From contig JADKEV010000039.1 in NCBI GenBank assembly GCA_016717855.1, positions 1-64,000 on the forward strand: a stretch of DNA of 64,000 nt. Direction: 5' to 3'. Under the pieces are notes generated by a model. That model saw only the letters and a list, made by a program, of their open reading frames with translations. It searched no databases and had not been told where the DNA came from. Positions 16,232 through 24,370 of this stretch are shown piece after piece; within the stretch, counting starts at the first letter, position 1; each line of letters starts with the position of its first letter. Source of the DNA: Betaproteobacteria bacterium (lineage in GTDB: Bacteria > Pseudomonadota > Gammaproteobacteria > Burkholderiales > Casimicrobiaceae). The translations under genes were made by a program, and so were the position numbers.

Positions 16232-17161
16232 ATGAATAGCCGATGGAGAGCGACAACGAGGGACTCTAACCTCGATCAAGAGCGCGCCGGCCCCGCGCGT
16301 GCGGCCCCGGCGTTGGAACCGCCGCCGACGCACTATCGCGCCATCTGGATTTCCGACCTGCATCTTGGCACGCAGGGCTGCCAGGCCGGACTGCTGCTCG
16401 ACTTTCTCAGGCGAACCGAGTCGGACTACCTGTATCTGGTCGGCGATATCGTCGATGCCTGGCAGCTCCGGCGCCGCTGGTACTGGCCGCAGGCGCACAA
16501 CGACGTGTTGCAGAAACTGATCCGCAAGGCCAGGAAGGGCACGCGAGTCGTCTTCATCCCGGGCAATCACGACGAGATTGCCCGGCAATTCGGCGCCCTG
16601 GCCTTCGGCGGCATCCGCATCGAGAATGAAACCATACACGTCACCGCCAACGGCAAGCGACTTCTGGTCATCCATGGCGATTTGTTCGATGGCGTCGTTC
16701 AGCACGCGAAATGGCTGGCCCATCTTGGCGATCACGCCTACACGACTGCGCTCAAGCTCAACCAGTGGCTCAACAGCCTGCGCGCGCGCTGCAAGCTGCC
16801 CTACTGGTCGCTCGCCGCGTTCCTGAAGCTGCGGGTCAAGAACGCAATGCTCTACATCAGCCGCTTCGAAGAGGCCCTGGCCGCGGAAGCCCGGCGCAAG
16901 TGCGTCGATGGCGTGGTCTGCGGTCACATTCACAAGGCCGAGATCCGGATGATCGACGGCATCCTCTACTGCAATGACGGCGACTGGGTCGACAGCCTGA
17001 CCGCGCTGGTCGAGTCCGAAGAGGGCGAACTCAGCCTGGTCAACTGGCGCGGCGCCGTCGTGCAAACCGGCGCGCGCAGCAGATACGCCGCCACGTCGCG
17101 GCCGGCGACCGCCCGCGCTCCCGACCTGGTCCCCGACTATGCGCCTGCTCCTGGCGACTGA
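16232..17161 (+). CDS. plcP: PlcP-like metallophosphoesterase (phospholipase C of lipid remodelling)
   Basis: This 309-residue calcineurin-like phosphoesterase is of the LpxH-like COG2908 type. Metal-site motifs are SDLHLG (D42, H44), VGDIVDAW (71-75), PGNHDE (111-114), VIHGDLFDG and CGHIHKAE. The first 35 residues are a variable lead-in. PlcP proteins encoded beside an Agt glycosyltransferase degrade phospholipids to diacylglycerol during phosphate starvation, which is then glycosylated. Here the stop overlaps the next gene, a GT4 enzyme, by 23 bp, and a triple Pho box lies upstream. An alternative is the lipid A enzyme LpxH, but context favours PlcP. GTG 16223 is in frame but would lie in the -10. 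Confidence 0.85.
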   Translation: MNSRWRATTRDSNLDQERAGPARAAPALEPPPTHYRAIWISDLHLGTQGCQAGLLLDFLRRTESDYLYLVGDIVDAWQLRRRWYWPQAHNDVLQKLIRKARKGTRVVFIPGNHDEIARQFGALAFGGIRIENETIHVTANGKRLLVIHGDLFDGVVQHAKWLAHLGDHAYTTALKLNQWLNSLRARCKLPYWSLAAFLKLRVKNAMLYISRFEEALAAEARRKCVDGVVCGHIHKAEIRMIDGILYCNDGDWVDSLTALVESEEGELSLVNWRGAVVQTGARSRYAATSRPATARAPDLVPDYAPAPGD

Positions 17162-18176
17162 TGCCTGGACGCCCCAGGTAAACGGGGTGGTCGTGAGCAT
17201 CCGGAACACGCTCGACTGCCTGCGGCGCCAGGGGCATGAAGCGATGGTGATCGAGCCAGGGCAGTTCCGCACCATCCCCTGTCCCAGCTATCCGGAGATC
17301 AGGCTGGCTTTGCGTCCGGCACGCGGCGTCACACGCGCGATCGAGTCGTTTGCGCCTGATTCAATCCACATTGCCACGGAAGGGCCGCTGGGCCTCGCCA
17401 CAAGGCGCCACTGCGTGCGCAACGGGATCCCGTTCACCACCGCCTATCACACGCAGTTTCCGCGCTATATTCGAGCGCGCATCGCGCTGCCGCTTGCATG
17501 GACCTATCGCTGGCTGCGCTGGTTCCACGGACCGTCGCAGGCGGTCATGACGGCGACGCCGGCAATGCGCGAGGAACTCGTGCAACAAGGATTTCGCAAC
17601 GTCGTCCACTGGGGCCGCGGCGTGGATACGGCCATCTTCCGGCCCGGTTCGCGCGCGCCGGGAGGCTATCCGCAACCGGTGTTCCTGTATGTCGGCCGCG
17701 TCTCGGTCGAGAAGAACATCGACGCGTTTCTCGCCCTGGACTTGCCCGGGACCAAGGTGGTGGTGGGCGACGGCCCGGAGCGGGTGCGCCTGCAACGCGA
17801 GTTCCCCGATGCGGTGTTTGTCGGGGCGAAGTCAGGTGCCGAGCTCGCCAGCTATTACCAGCGTGCCGACGTGTTCGTGTTTCCGAGCCTGACCGACACC
17901 TTCGGCCTGGTTCTTGCCGAAGCGATGGCCTGCGGCACGCCGGTTGCGGCCTTCCCGGTCACGGGTCCGATCGACGTCGTGACAGACCGGCGCGCCGGCG
18001 CGCTCGATGCCGACCTGCGCCGCGCGTGCATGGCCGCGCTCAACCTCGATCGAGCCGAGGTCGCGCGTTTCGGCAGCACATTCTCGTGGGATGACGCCAC
18101 CCGGGACTTTCTGTTCCACCTGCGGCAGGGCGCCATCCCCCGCCGGCGCAACCGGCACGCCGGCGCCCCTGCCTGA
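17139..18176 (+). CDS. agt: GT4 glycosyltransferase, Agt-like diacylglycerol glycosyltransferase
   Basis: This 345-residue GT-B glycosyltransferase has an N-terminal acceptor domain (TDAWTPQVNGVVVSIRNT; IATEGPLGLATRR; YHTQFPRYIRAR). Its C-terminal donor domain carries GRVSVEKNID, VVGDGPER and the EX7E-type segment FGLVLAEAMACGTPVAAF. It resembles the GDP-mannose-dependent/sulfoquinovosyl-type GT4 group in which Agt of the lipid-remodelling pathway falls. It overlaps plcP by 23 bp, so the two are coupled. The likely role is to convert the diacylglycerol made by PlcP into glycolipids that replace phospholipids at the inner membrane. The sugar donor cannot be read from sequence. It ends 9 bp before the convergent phoB. 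Confidence 0.85.
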   Translation: MRLLLATDAWTPQVNGVVVSIRNTLDCLRRQGHEAMVIEPGQFRTIPCPSYPEIRLALRPARGVTRAIESFAPDSIHIATEGPLGLATRRHCVRNGIPFTTAYHTQFPRYIRARIALPLAWTYRWLRWFHGPSQAVMTATPAMREELVQQGFRNVVHWGRGVDTAIFRPGSRAPGGYPQPVFLYVGRVSVEKNIDAFLALDLPGTKVVVGDGPERVRLQREFPDAVFVGAKSGAELASYYQRADVFVFPSLTDTFGLVLAEAMACGTPVAAFPVTGPIDVVTDRRAGALDADLRRACMAALNLDRAEVARFGSTFSWDDATRDFLFHLRQGAIPRRRNRHAGAPA

Positions 18177-18185
18177 CCCGGACGG

Positions 18186-18878
18186 TCAGCCCAGCGCCTC
18201 CGGCGCGCACCGGTAGCCAACACCGCGCACTGTCTCAATCAGGCCATCGACCCCGCGATTGCGCAGCGCGGCGCGCAATCGGCGTATGTACACGTCGACC
18301 GTGCGCAACTCCAGGAAGCGATGGTCGCCCCAGACGCGATCGAGAACCTGGTCGCGGGAGAAGACCCGGTCGGGGTTGGCGAGAAAAAACTGCAACAGCT
18401 TGAATTCGGTCGGACCGAGGATGATCTCCTGGTCCTGGATCGTGACCCGGTAGCGGACCGGGTCCAGCTGGACGGTCCCGACTCTTAGCGGATCGCCGGC
18501 GTCTTCCGGACTGCGCCGCCGCAGCACCGCCTTGATTCGCGCCAGCAGCTCCTTGGGGCTGAATGGCTTGGTCAGGTAGTCGTCGGCGCCATGCTCGAGG
18601 CCGGCCAGCTTGTCCGGCTCGTCGCCGCGAGCGGTGACCATGATGATGGGCAGCGACCGGGTCCTGCGGTCGGCGCGCAATAGTTTCGCCAACGCCAGTC
18701 CGGACATCTGTGGCAGCATCCAGTCCAGCACGATCACGTCCGGCAGCTCGCGCTTGATCGACTCCATGGCAATCTCCGCGGACAGCGCTTGCGTCACCTT
18801 GTATCCCGCCTGCGTGAGCGAGAACGCCAGCAACTCCTGGATTGCCCTGTCGTCTTCAACCACCAATACACTCGTCAT
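18186..18878 (-). CDS. phoB: Phosphate regulon response regulator PhoB
   Basis: This 230-residue OmpR-family regulator has an acidic pocket and phosphoacceptor in VIVLDWMLPQMSG, a conserved Lys in LTKPFSPKELLARI, and a C-terminal winged helix. The recognition part reads LELRTVDVYIRRLRAAL, then ETVRGVGYRC. It binds the Pho boxes listed here. Unusually it is not next to phoR, which is 11 kb away. Instead it is the third gene of ppk-sixA-phoB, seven bases after sixA, so the ppk Pho box gives autogenous control of PhoB. Confidence 0.95.
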   Translation of the reverse strand: MTSVLVVEDDRAIQELLAFSLTQAGYKVTQALSAEIAMESIKRELPDVIVLDWMLPQMSGLALAKLLRADRRTRSLPIIMVTARGDEPDKLAGLEHGADDYLTKPFSPKELLARIKAVLRRRSPEDAGDPLRVGTVQLDPVRYRVTIQDQEIILGPTEFKLLQFFLANPDRVFSRDQVLDRVWGDHRFLELRTVDVYIRRLRAALRNRGVDGLIETVRGVGYRCAPEALG

Positions 18879-18885
18879 GCGTTCC

Positions 18886-19350
18886 TCAAACGAAATCCGG
18901 CCCCATCACGGCGCGCAATACCGCGTGCGTGCTGTCGTCCTTGACCCGGTTGGACAGCCACCAGACGTTGGCCTTGCGTATCGTCCAGTCCTGCACGCTT
19001 CCCGACAACAGCATCGCGGCGACCTGGCCGAGCGCTGGTTGATGGCCGATGATGACCACCGGTTCGCGCGCATCCGGCCAGCCCGCGATGTTCAGGATCT
19101 CGGCCGGCAACGCACCCGGCGCCAGCTCCTTCACCAGCTTGAACTTGCGTCCCATCGCCGCGGCCGTCTGCTCGCAGCGTTCGGCCGTGCTCGACAGGAT
19201 ACGGCAGTTCTCCGGCAGGTTGCGATCCAGCCAGTGGCCGACCTTCGCCGCCTGCTTGTGTCCTTTCGGGGTCAGCTCCCGCCCGTGGTCCGGCTCCCCG
19301 ATGGCCGCTTCGGCATGCCGCCACAGTAGAAGATCCATTTGCCGACTCAT
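18886..19350 (-). CDS. sixA: SixA-type phosphohistidine phosphatase (histidine phosphatase superfamily)
   Basis: This 154-residue protein starts MSRQMDLLLW after GGAAAAGAG. The phosphoglycerate-mutase-like core shows the RHG-type motif LLLWRHAEA with catalytic His. It continues with RELTPKGHKQA, RILSSTAERCEQTA and the second catalytic His in VIIGHQPALG. SixA proteins remove phosphate from phosphohistidine on phosphotransfer proteins. Its ATG overlaps the ppk stop (ATGA) and it ends seven bases before phoB. The context suggests a role in phosphate or polyphosphate signalling, which is inference. Confidence 0.88.
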   Translation of the reverse strand: MSRQMDLLLWRHAEAAIGEPDHGRELTPKGHKQAAKVGHWLDRNLPENCRILSSTAERCEQTAAAMGRKFKLVKELAPGALPAEILNIAGWPDAREPVVIIGHQPALGQVAAMLLSGSVQDWTIRKANVWWLSNRVKDDSTHAVLRAVMGPDFV

Positions 19351-21407
19351 CTCTTTTCCGCGCTGCCTTCCGGGATCGCCGCCAACAGCGCTTCCTGGGC
19401 GCAGAACCGTTTCCCGCGGCTCGACTTCAACCGCTTGTAATCGCCGTCGGCAGTCAGCGCCCACGCATTGGTGTTGTCCGCGAGATAGGGTTTGAGCCCC
19501 TCGTCGATCACGCGCTTCTTCAGCTTGCGATCCAGCACCGGGAAGGCCGCCTCGATCCGGCCAAAGAGGTTGCGGCCCATCCAGTCCGCGCTCGCCAGCC
19601 AGACGTCCTGCTCGCCATCGTTGCGGAAGCAGTAGATCCGGCTGTGCTCGAGGAACCTGCCGACGATCGAGCGCACCCGGATGTTCTCCGACAATCCCGG
19701 GACCCCGGGCCGCAAGGCACAGGCGCCCCGGACTATCAGGTCGACGACGACGCCCGCCTGCGCCGCGGCATAGAGCGCCTTGATGACCGATTCGTCCAGC
19801 AGCGCATTCATCTTGGCGATGATGCGCGCCGGCTTGCCGTCTTTCGCGACCTGCGCTTCGCGGGCGATCGCGGCGAGCACCCTCTTGTGCAACGTGAACG
19901 GCGCGACCCACAGCAGGCGCAATGGCTTGAGCTTGACCATGCTGGTCAGGTGCAGGAAAAGTTCGCTCACTTCGAGGCAAAGTTCGGCATTTGCGGTCAG
20001 CAGTCCGAAATCCGTGTACAGACGCGTGGTGACCGGATGGTAGTTGCCGGTGCCCAGGTGTGCATAGTAAGCCAGCGCCGCGCCTTCGCGGCGGACGACG
20101 AGCGCCATCTTGGCGTGCGTCTTGAGCCCCACCACGCCGTACACGACCTGCGCCCCCACCGCTTCCAGCCGCTCGGCCCAGTTGATGTTCGCCTCTTCGT
20201 CGAAACGCGCCTTGAGTTCGACAACGACGGTGACTTCCTTGCCACGCTGCGCAGCCAGGATCAGCGCCTCCATCAGCGCGGAATCGTTGCTGGTCCGGTA
20301 GATCGTCTGCTTGATCGCGACGACCGCCGGATCGGCGGCGGCACAGGCGATGAAGTCGATCACCGTCTGGAACGAATCGAAGGGATGGTGCAGCAGGACG
20401 TCGCCCCTGCCGAGCACCGCGAAGGGGTCGGTTGGCCAAGCCGCGCCACCCTGCCGGCGCGCCACGAAACCGGGGTAACGCAGGTCGGGGCGGTCGACCC
20501 GGTCGACCATTTCGCGCAGGCGTACCAGATTGACCGGGCCATCGACGCGAAACAACGTGTCGGCGGGCAATCCGAATTCACGCAGGAGAAATTCCGCCAG
20601 ATGCTCCGGGCACTGCGCACCCACCTCCAGGCGCACCGCATGACCGAACTGGCGCTGGGAGAGCTCCCCGGACAGGGCGTGGCGCAGGTTGCGCACTTCG
20701 TTCTCGTCGACTGCAAGATCGCTGTCGCGGGTGACGCGGAACTGAGAGTAGCCGACCACCTCCCGCCCGCCGAAAATATCGCTGATATGAGAGCGGATCA
20801 CCGAAGACAGCAGCACAAACGCATGCCGGCCCCTGCTCAACTCAGGCGGCAGCGCGATGATGCGCGGGAGCACGCGCGGCGCGCGCACGATCGAGACTAC
20901 CGTCACCCGTCCGAAGGCGTCGGTGCCGCCGAGCTCCACGGCGAAGTTCAGGCTCTTGTTGGCGATTTGCGGGAACGGGTGCGAAGGATCGAGCCCGATC
21001 GGCGTCAGCAGGGGCTTGACCTCCCGAAAAAAGTAGTCCCGCACCCATGCCCTCTGCTCCGGACTGCGGTCGGAATGATGCACCAGCGAGATGCCTTCCG
21101 CGGCCAGCGCCGGCAGCAACACTTCGTTGTACAGCGCGTACTGGGCGGCAACCAGGTCCTGGCAGGTCGCCAGCAGCGCGCGGTATCCTTCCCCCTCGAC
21201 CAGCCGGACCGGCGCCCGCGTATCGTGCCTGCGCAACTGCTCGGCCAGATTGGAGACCCTGATCTCGAAAAACTCGTCCAGGTTGCTGCTGAATATGCAC
21301 AGGAAGCGCAGGCGCTCCAGCAAGGGAAGCGACGGATCTGCCGCCTGCGCCAGGACGCGGCGGTTGAACAGGAGCTGCGAGGCTTCCCGATTGAAGAACA
21401 GATCCAA
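19347..21407 (-). CDS. ppk: Polyphosphate kinase 1
   Basis: This 686-residue enzyme polymerises ATP gamma-phosphate into polyphosphate, reversibly. The N-terminal domain begins LFFNREASQLLFNRRVLAQA. The head domain includes RLREMVDRVDRPDLRYPGF. The two PLD-like catalytic domains contain KQTIYRTSNDSALMEAL, the autophosphorylated His region GLKTHAKMALVV, GTGNYHPVTTRLYTDFGL and the second His in LEHSRIYCFRND. Full length for the family. It leads the ppk-sixA-phoB operon and has its own Pho box 47 bp upstream, which couples polyphosphate synthesis to phosphate starvation. Confidence 0.96.
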   Translation of the reverse strand: MDLFFNREASQLLFNRRVLAQAADPSLPLLERLRFLCIFSSNLDEFFEIRVSNLAEQLRRHDTRAPVRLVEGEGYRALLATCQDLVAAQYALYNEVLLPALAAEGISLVHHSDRSPEQRAWVRDYFFREVKPLLTPIGLDPSHPFPQIANKSLNFAVELGGTDAFGRVTVVSIVRAPRVLPRIIALPPELSRGRHAFVLLSSVIRSHISDIFGGREVVGYSQFRVTRDSDLAVDENEVRNLRHALSGELSQRQFGHAVRLEVGAQCPEHLAEFLLREFGLPADTLFRVDGPVNLVRLREMVDRVDRPDLRYPGFVARRQGGAAWPTDPFAVLGRGDVLLHHPFDSFQTVIDFIACAAADPAVVAIKQTIYRTSNDSALMEALILAAQRGKEVTVVVELKARFDEEANINWAERLEAVGAQVVYGVVGLKTHAKMALVVRREGAALAYYAHLGTGNYHPVTTRLYTDFGLLTANAELCLEVSELFLHLTSMVKLKPLRLLWVAPFTLHKRVLAAIAREAQVAKDGKPARIIAKMNALLDESVIKALYAAAQAGVVVDLIVRGACALRPGVPGLSENIRVRSIVGRFLEHSRIYCFRNDGEQDVWLASADWMGRNLFGRIEAAFPVLDRKLKKRVIDEGLKPYLADNTNAWALTADGDYKRLKSSRGKRFCAQEALLAAIPEGSAEKR

Positions 21408-21453
21408 GGCGGCTCGATGCGAAGATGCAGAAGGACGAGCCTAACAGCGGTAT

Positions 21454-21471
21454 GTGACAGCTTGGTGACAC
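21454..21471 (-). promoter_or_regulatory. Predicted Pho box of ppk-sixA-phoB
   Basis: On the minus strand: GTGTCAC-caag-CTGTCAC, 11-bp period. The central 17 bases are identical to those of the phoU box 13 kb away. Confidence 0.75.
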
Positions 21472-21577
21472 GCCGTCGAGTTGCACCGGGTCATGCCAGG
21501 CTCCTGTGCGGCACGGCGCGGCATTGACAACACCCGCGGCCCATGACAGTCTGACTAGTACAATATCCGGCTTATCC

Positions 21578-21588
21578 GGGGGGGGGGG
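21578..21588 (+). repeat. Poly-G tract (11 G) upstream of ppk2
   Basis: An uninterrupted run of 11 G lies between a possible -10 (TACAAT, 21559-21564) and the ppk2 start, 77 bp ahead of ATG 21665. Such tracts are slippage-prone. Given the assembly problems elsewhere its length may be unreliable. Confidence 0.6.
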
Positions 21589-21664
21589 ACGGCTCGGCGG
21601 GCCGGCGTGGTGCGCCGATTCATCGCTCCAACCAATCCCACTTACTTCGATGGAGCGTGATTCG

Positions 21665-22789
21665 ATGGAGAAGAAAATGACCCTGCCCGCGGGCCCCGCC
21701 ACCAGCACGGCGAAGGACACGGTGCCGCCCCGTGCGCGGAAGCGGGTCCCCCGGCCGGTGGCCGCAGGCGATATCGGACCCACCGCCAGCCTGGAAGCGA
21801 TGGAAAAGTACGCGGTTGGGGAAGGCATCGCTGCGGCGCAGGAGGCGCAGGCCAACGCACTGGAGGACATTCTGGCGGGGCGCTCGCCCGTCGATGCCGC
21901 GCAGTTGATGAAAACGGTGCTCAGGGAACAGCAAGCCCGTGCGCGTAAGCTGCCTCCGGCCGCGGACGAAGAACTGGCCGACGACTGGCGCACTGGCGGG
22001 TATCCGTACAAGAACCTGATGTCGCGCAAGAATTACGAGCGGCAGAAGTACCGGCTGCAGGTGGAACTGCTGAAGGTGCAAGCCTGGGTCAAGGAAACGG
22101 GGCAGAAGGTAGTTATTCTGTTCGAAGGGCGTGATGCCGCGGGCAAGGGCGGTACCATCAAGCGCTTCATGGAGCATCTCAACCCGCGCGGAGCGCGGGT
22201 TGTCGCGCTGGAAAAACCGACCGAGGGGGAGCGCGGGGAGTGGTATTTCCAGCGCTACGTGCGCCATCTGCCCACCGCGGGCGAGATCGTGATGTTCGAC
22301 CGTTCCTGGTACAACCGCGCCGGCGTCGAACGCGTCATGGGGTTTTGCACGCAAAAGGAATACCTGGAGTTCATGCGGCAAGCGCCCGAGTTCGAACGCA
22401 TGCTGGTGCACAACAACATCCACCTGATCAAGTTCTGGTTTTCGGTCAGCCGCACCGAACAGCGCCGCCGCTTCGGCGAACGCGAGGCGCATCCGCTCAA
22501 GCAGTGGAAGCTCTCTCCCGTCGATATGGCGTCGCTCGACAAGTGGGACGCGTACACCAAGGCCAAGGAAGCGACATTCTTCTACACCGACACGGCGGAT
22601 GCGCCGTGGACGGTGATCAAGTCCGATTGCAAGAAGCGCGCGCGCCTGAACGCGATGCGCTTTGTCCTGCACCGGCTGCCCTACGCCAACAAGGATCTCG
22701 AGCGCATCGGCCAGCTCGACCCGCTGCTCGTCGGGCGGGCGCAGGTCGTCTTCGAACAGGGAGAACAGACCGGGGCGCCGGCACTCTGA
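21665..22789 (+). CDS. ppk2: Polyphosphate kinase 2 family protein
   Basis: This 374-residue protein starts MEKKMTLPAG after GGAG. The first 120 residues are a variable, Ala-rich extension. The PPK2 P-loop kinase domain follows, with Walker A FEGRDAAGKGGTIKRF, FDRSWYNRAGVERVMGF (Walker B/lid) and KFWFSVSRTEQRRRF. It keeps single-domain length, consistent with class I PPK2 enzymes that use polyphosphate to phosphorylate nucleoside diphosphates. It is divergent from ppk and converges on the DUF2252 gene. An upstream in-frame ATG at 21650 is also possible. Together with ppk and ppx it completes synthesis, use and hydrolysis of polyphosphate. Confidence 0.92.
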   Translation: MEKKMTLPAGPATSTAKDTVPPRARKRVPRPVAAGDIGPTASLEAMEKYAVGEGIAAAQEAQANALEDILAGRSPVDAAQLMKTVLREQQARARKLPPAADEELADDWRTGGYPYKNLMSRKNYERQKYRLQVELLKVQAWVKETGQKVVILFEGRDAAGKGGTIKRFMEHLNPRGARVVALEKPTEGERGEWYFQRYVRHLPTAGEIVMFDRSWYNRAGVERVMGFCTQKEYLEFMRQAPEFERMLVHNNIHLIKFWFSVSRTEQRRRFGEREAHPLKQWKLSPVDMASLDKWDAYTKAKEATFFYTDTADAPWTVIKSDCKKRARLNAMRFVLHRLPYANKDLERIGQLDPLLVGRAQVVFEQGEQTGAPAL

Positions 22790-22811
22790 CGAGAGCGCGC
22801 ACCACCGTCGT

Positions 22812-24209
22812 TTACTCCGGTGCCGTGGCCTTGATCTTCCCCGACTTGACCGCGGCAACGAACACGCCGTGGTCGCTCTCGGTCCGGTCGGCATAGGCAA
22901 CGGCGAACTTCGCAATGGCCTTTTCGAACGCATCGCCATTGCCCAGATAGCCCGAAATCATCGCGGCATCGCCCGCCTTGGCGTGCGCGCGCGCGAGTTC
23001 CCAGCTGCAAACCTGCGCATAGTCGACAAAGTCCTCCGCCGAGAACGCGCCGGAATCGAGCGTGAACTTCATGTCGTTCAACTGCCGGACGTAGAAATCC
23101 GACTTCAGTTCCGGTTCCCGGAACCAGCCGAGAAAGATGTCGCTGGTGGCCTGCATCAGATGTTGCCCCACCACAACGCGCAGCCCCTGGTTCAGGTGCC
23201 GAGCCCGGCCGGCAAAGGGTTCGAGCGCCGAAGGTCGCGCCTCCTTGATCTGCAGGAAGAGCGGATCTTTGGCCCCGGCCATCAGCAGGGCGACCGCGCA
23301 GCGCATCCCGACACTGCCCACGCCGACCACCTTTGCCGCGACGTCGGCCAGCGTGAAGCGGCTGAGCAACACGCGGCGTTCCTCGGGGAGCGTTTTCACG
23401 TAATGGAGGAGAAACGCCCGGACTTCGCTCTCGAAATGCTTGACATCGTTCAGATGGTAGATCAGCGGAGGCTGGTCGATGATCTGCGGCCTTTCACCGA
23501 CCTTTTGCGCAAGTGTCGCAAAGGTCTTTTCCGCCGTGTGGCGCGCTGCCTTGTCGATCAATGCCTGGCGTTTCTTGCGCGTCCTGGAATTGTTGGCCAT
23601 CTTCACGAGCTCCACTGCCCCGATACGGAAGTACCAGATATCCATGACGTCCATCCGGGCGAACTCGGCCATGCGCTCCCGGTACGTTCGCGCCGCCGCC
23701 ATGGCTGCGTCGGAGCAATTCCGGTCCGACACGCCCTCCTCGCGGGCGGCGACCACAACGCTGGCGGCCAGCCTCTTCACATCCCACTCGAAGGGTCCGG
23801 GGAGGGTCTGATCGAAATCGTTGATGCCGAAGAGCAGGGCCTGCTCCGGACTCGCAAACCCGCCGAAGTTCCTGACGTGACAATCACCGCAAAGCTGGGT
23901 TTCGATTCCTGTCGCAGGCAGCCGTCCGATGTCTTCCATCATCACCGCAACCGCACCGCGCAGAAAGGAAAATGGCGACGGCAGCATCCGGCCATGGCGG
24001 ATCGGTATGAGATCGGATAGGCGGCCAGCGTTGTCCTTGCGCAAGATGGCAAGGAGATCGCGCCGCGGCGCAGGTGGTTCGAGGTCGGCAAGCAGCGAAC
24101 GGGGACAATTCTCCCGCCGCGCATTGCCGATCGCTTTCCGTTCGGCGACGGTGAGCAGCGCAGGCCTGGGCGAACGCGATGGCCGTGCTGTATCCTTCGG
24201 CTTCGACAA
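22812..24209 (-). CDS. DUF2252 protein (kinase-like fold), TTG start
   Basis: This 465-residue DUF2252 protein has GDCHVRNFGGF, NDFDQTLPGPFEWDVKRLA and VVGVGSVGMRC, reminiscent of the catalytic and metal motifs of aminoglycoside-phosphotransferase-type kinases. No function is established for the family. A perfect AAGGAGG site six bases ahead of TTG 24209 (LSKPKDTARP) decides the start over longer upstream reading. It sits between ppk2 and ppx in the polyphosphate island. I infer a possible link to phosphate metabolism from position alone. Confidence 0.85.
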   Translation of the reverse strand: MSKPKDTARPSRSPRPALLTVAERKAIGNARRENCPRSLLADLEPPAPRRDLLAILRKDNAGRLSDLIPIRHGRMLPSPFSFLRGAVAVMMEDIGRLPATGIETQLCGDCHVRNFGGFASPEQALLFGINDFDQTLPGPFEWDVKRLAASVVVAAREEGVSDRNCSDAAMAAARTYRERMAEFARMDVMDIWYFRIGAVELVKMANNSRTRKKRQALIDKAARHTAEKTFATLAQKVGERPQIIDQPPLIYHLNDVKHFESEVRAFLLHYVKTLPEERRVLLSRFTLADVAAKVVGVGSVGMRCAVALLMAGAKDPLFLQIKEARPSALEPFAGRARHLNQGLRVVVGQHLMQATSDIFLGWFREPELKSDFYVRQLNDMKFTLDSGAFSAEDFVDYAQVCSWELARAHAKAGDAAMISGYLGNGDAFEKAIAKFAVAYADRTESDHGVFVAAVKSGKIKATAPE

Positions 24210-24370
24210 AGATCCTCCTTTTGTCAGTACGGCAAGTGGCGATCGTCGCCTGCCCGCGCATGATACATGGCCGGCAACCTGCGGCACGCATTGACGCAGC
24301 AGAGACAGGATAAGCGGCACGCAGCACAGCACTCACATCGGTTCAGACAGAAGACGCTCCCCCTACTTAC

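Noticed and set aside
16223..16232. GTG at 16223 as plcP start
   Set aside because: It would lie inside the predicted -10 element (16219-16224) following the Pho box; ATG 16232 is preferred.
21524..21564. TTGACA (21524) with TACAAT (21559) as ppk2 promoter
   Set aside because: The spacer is 29 bp, too long for a sigma-70 promoter; TACAAT alone is kept only as a possible -10.
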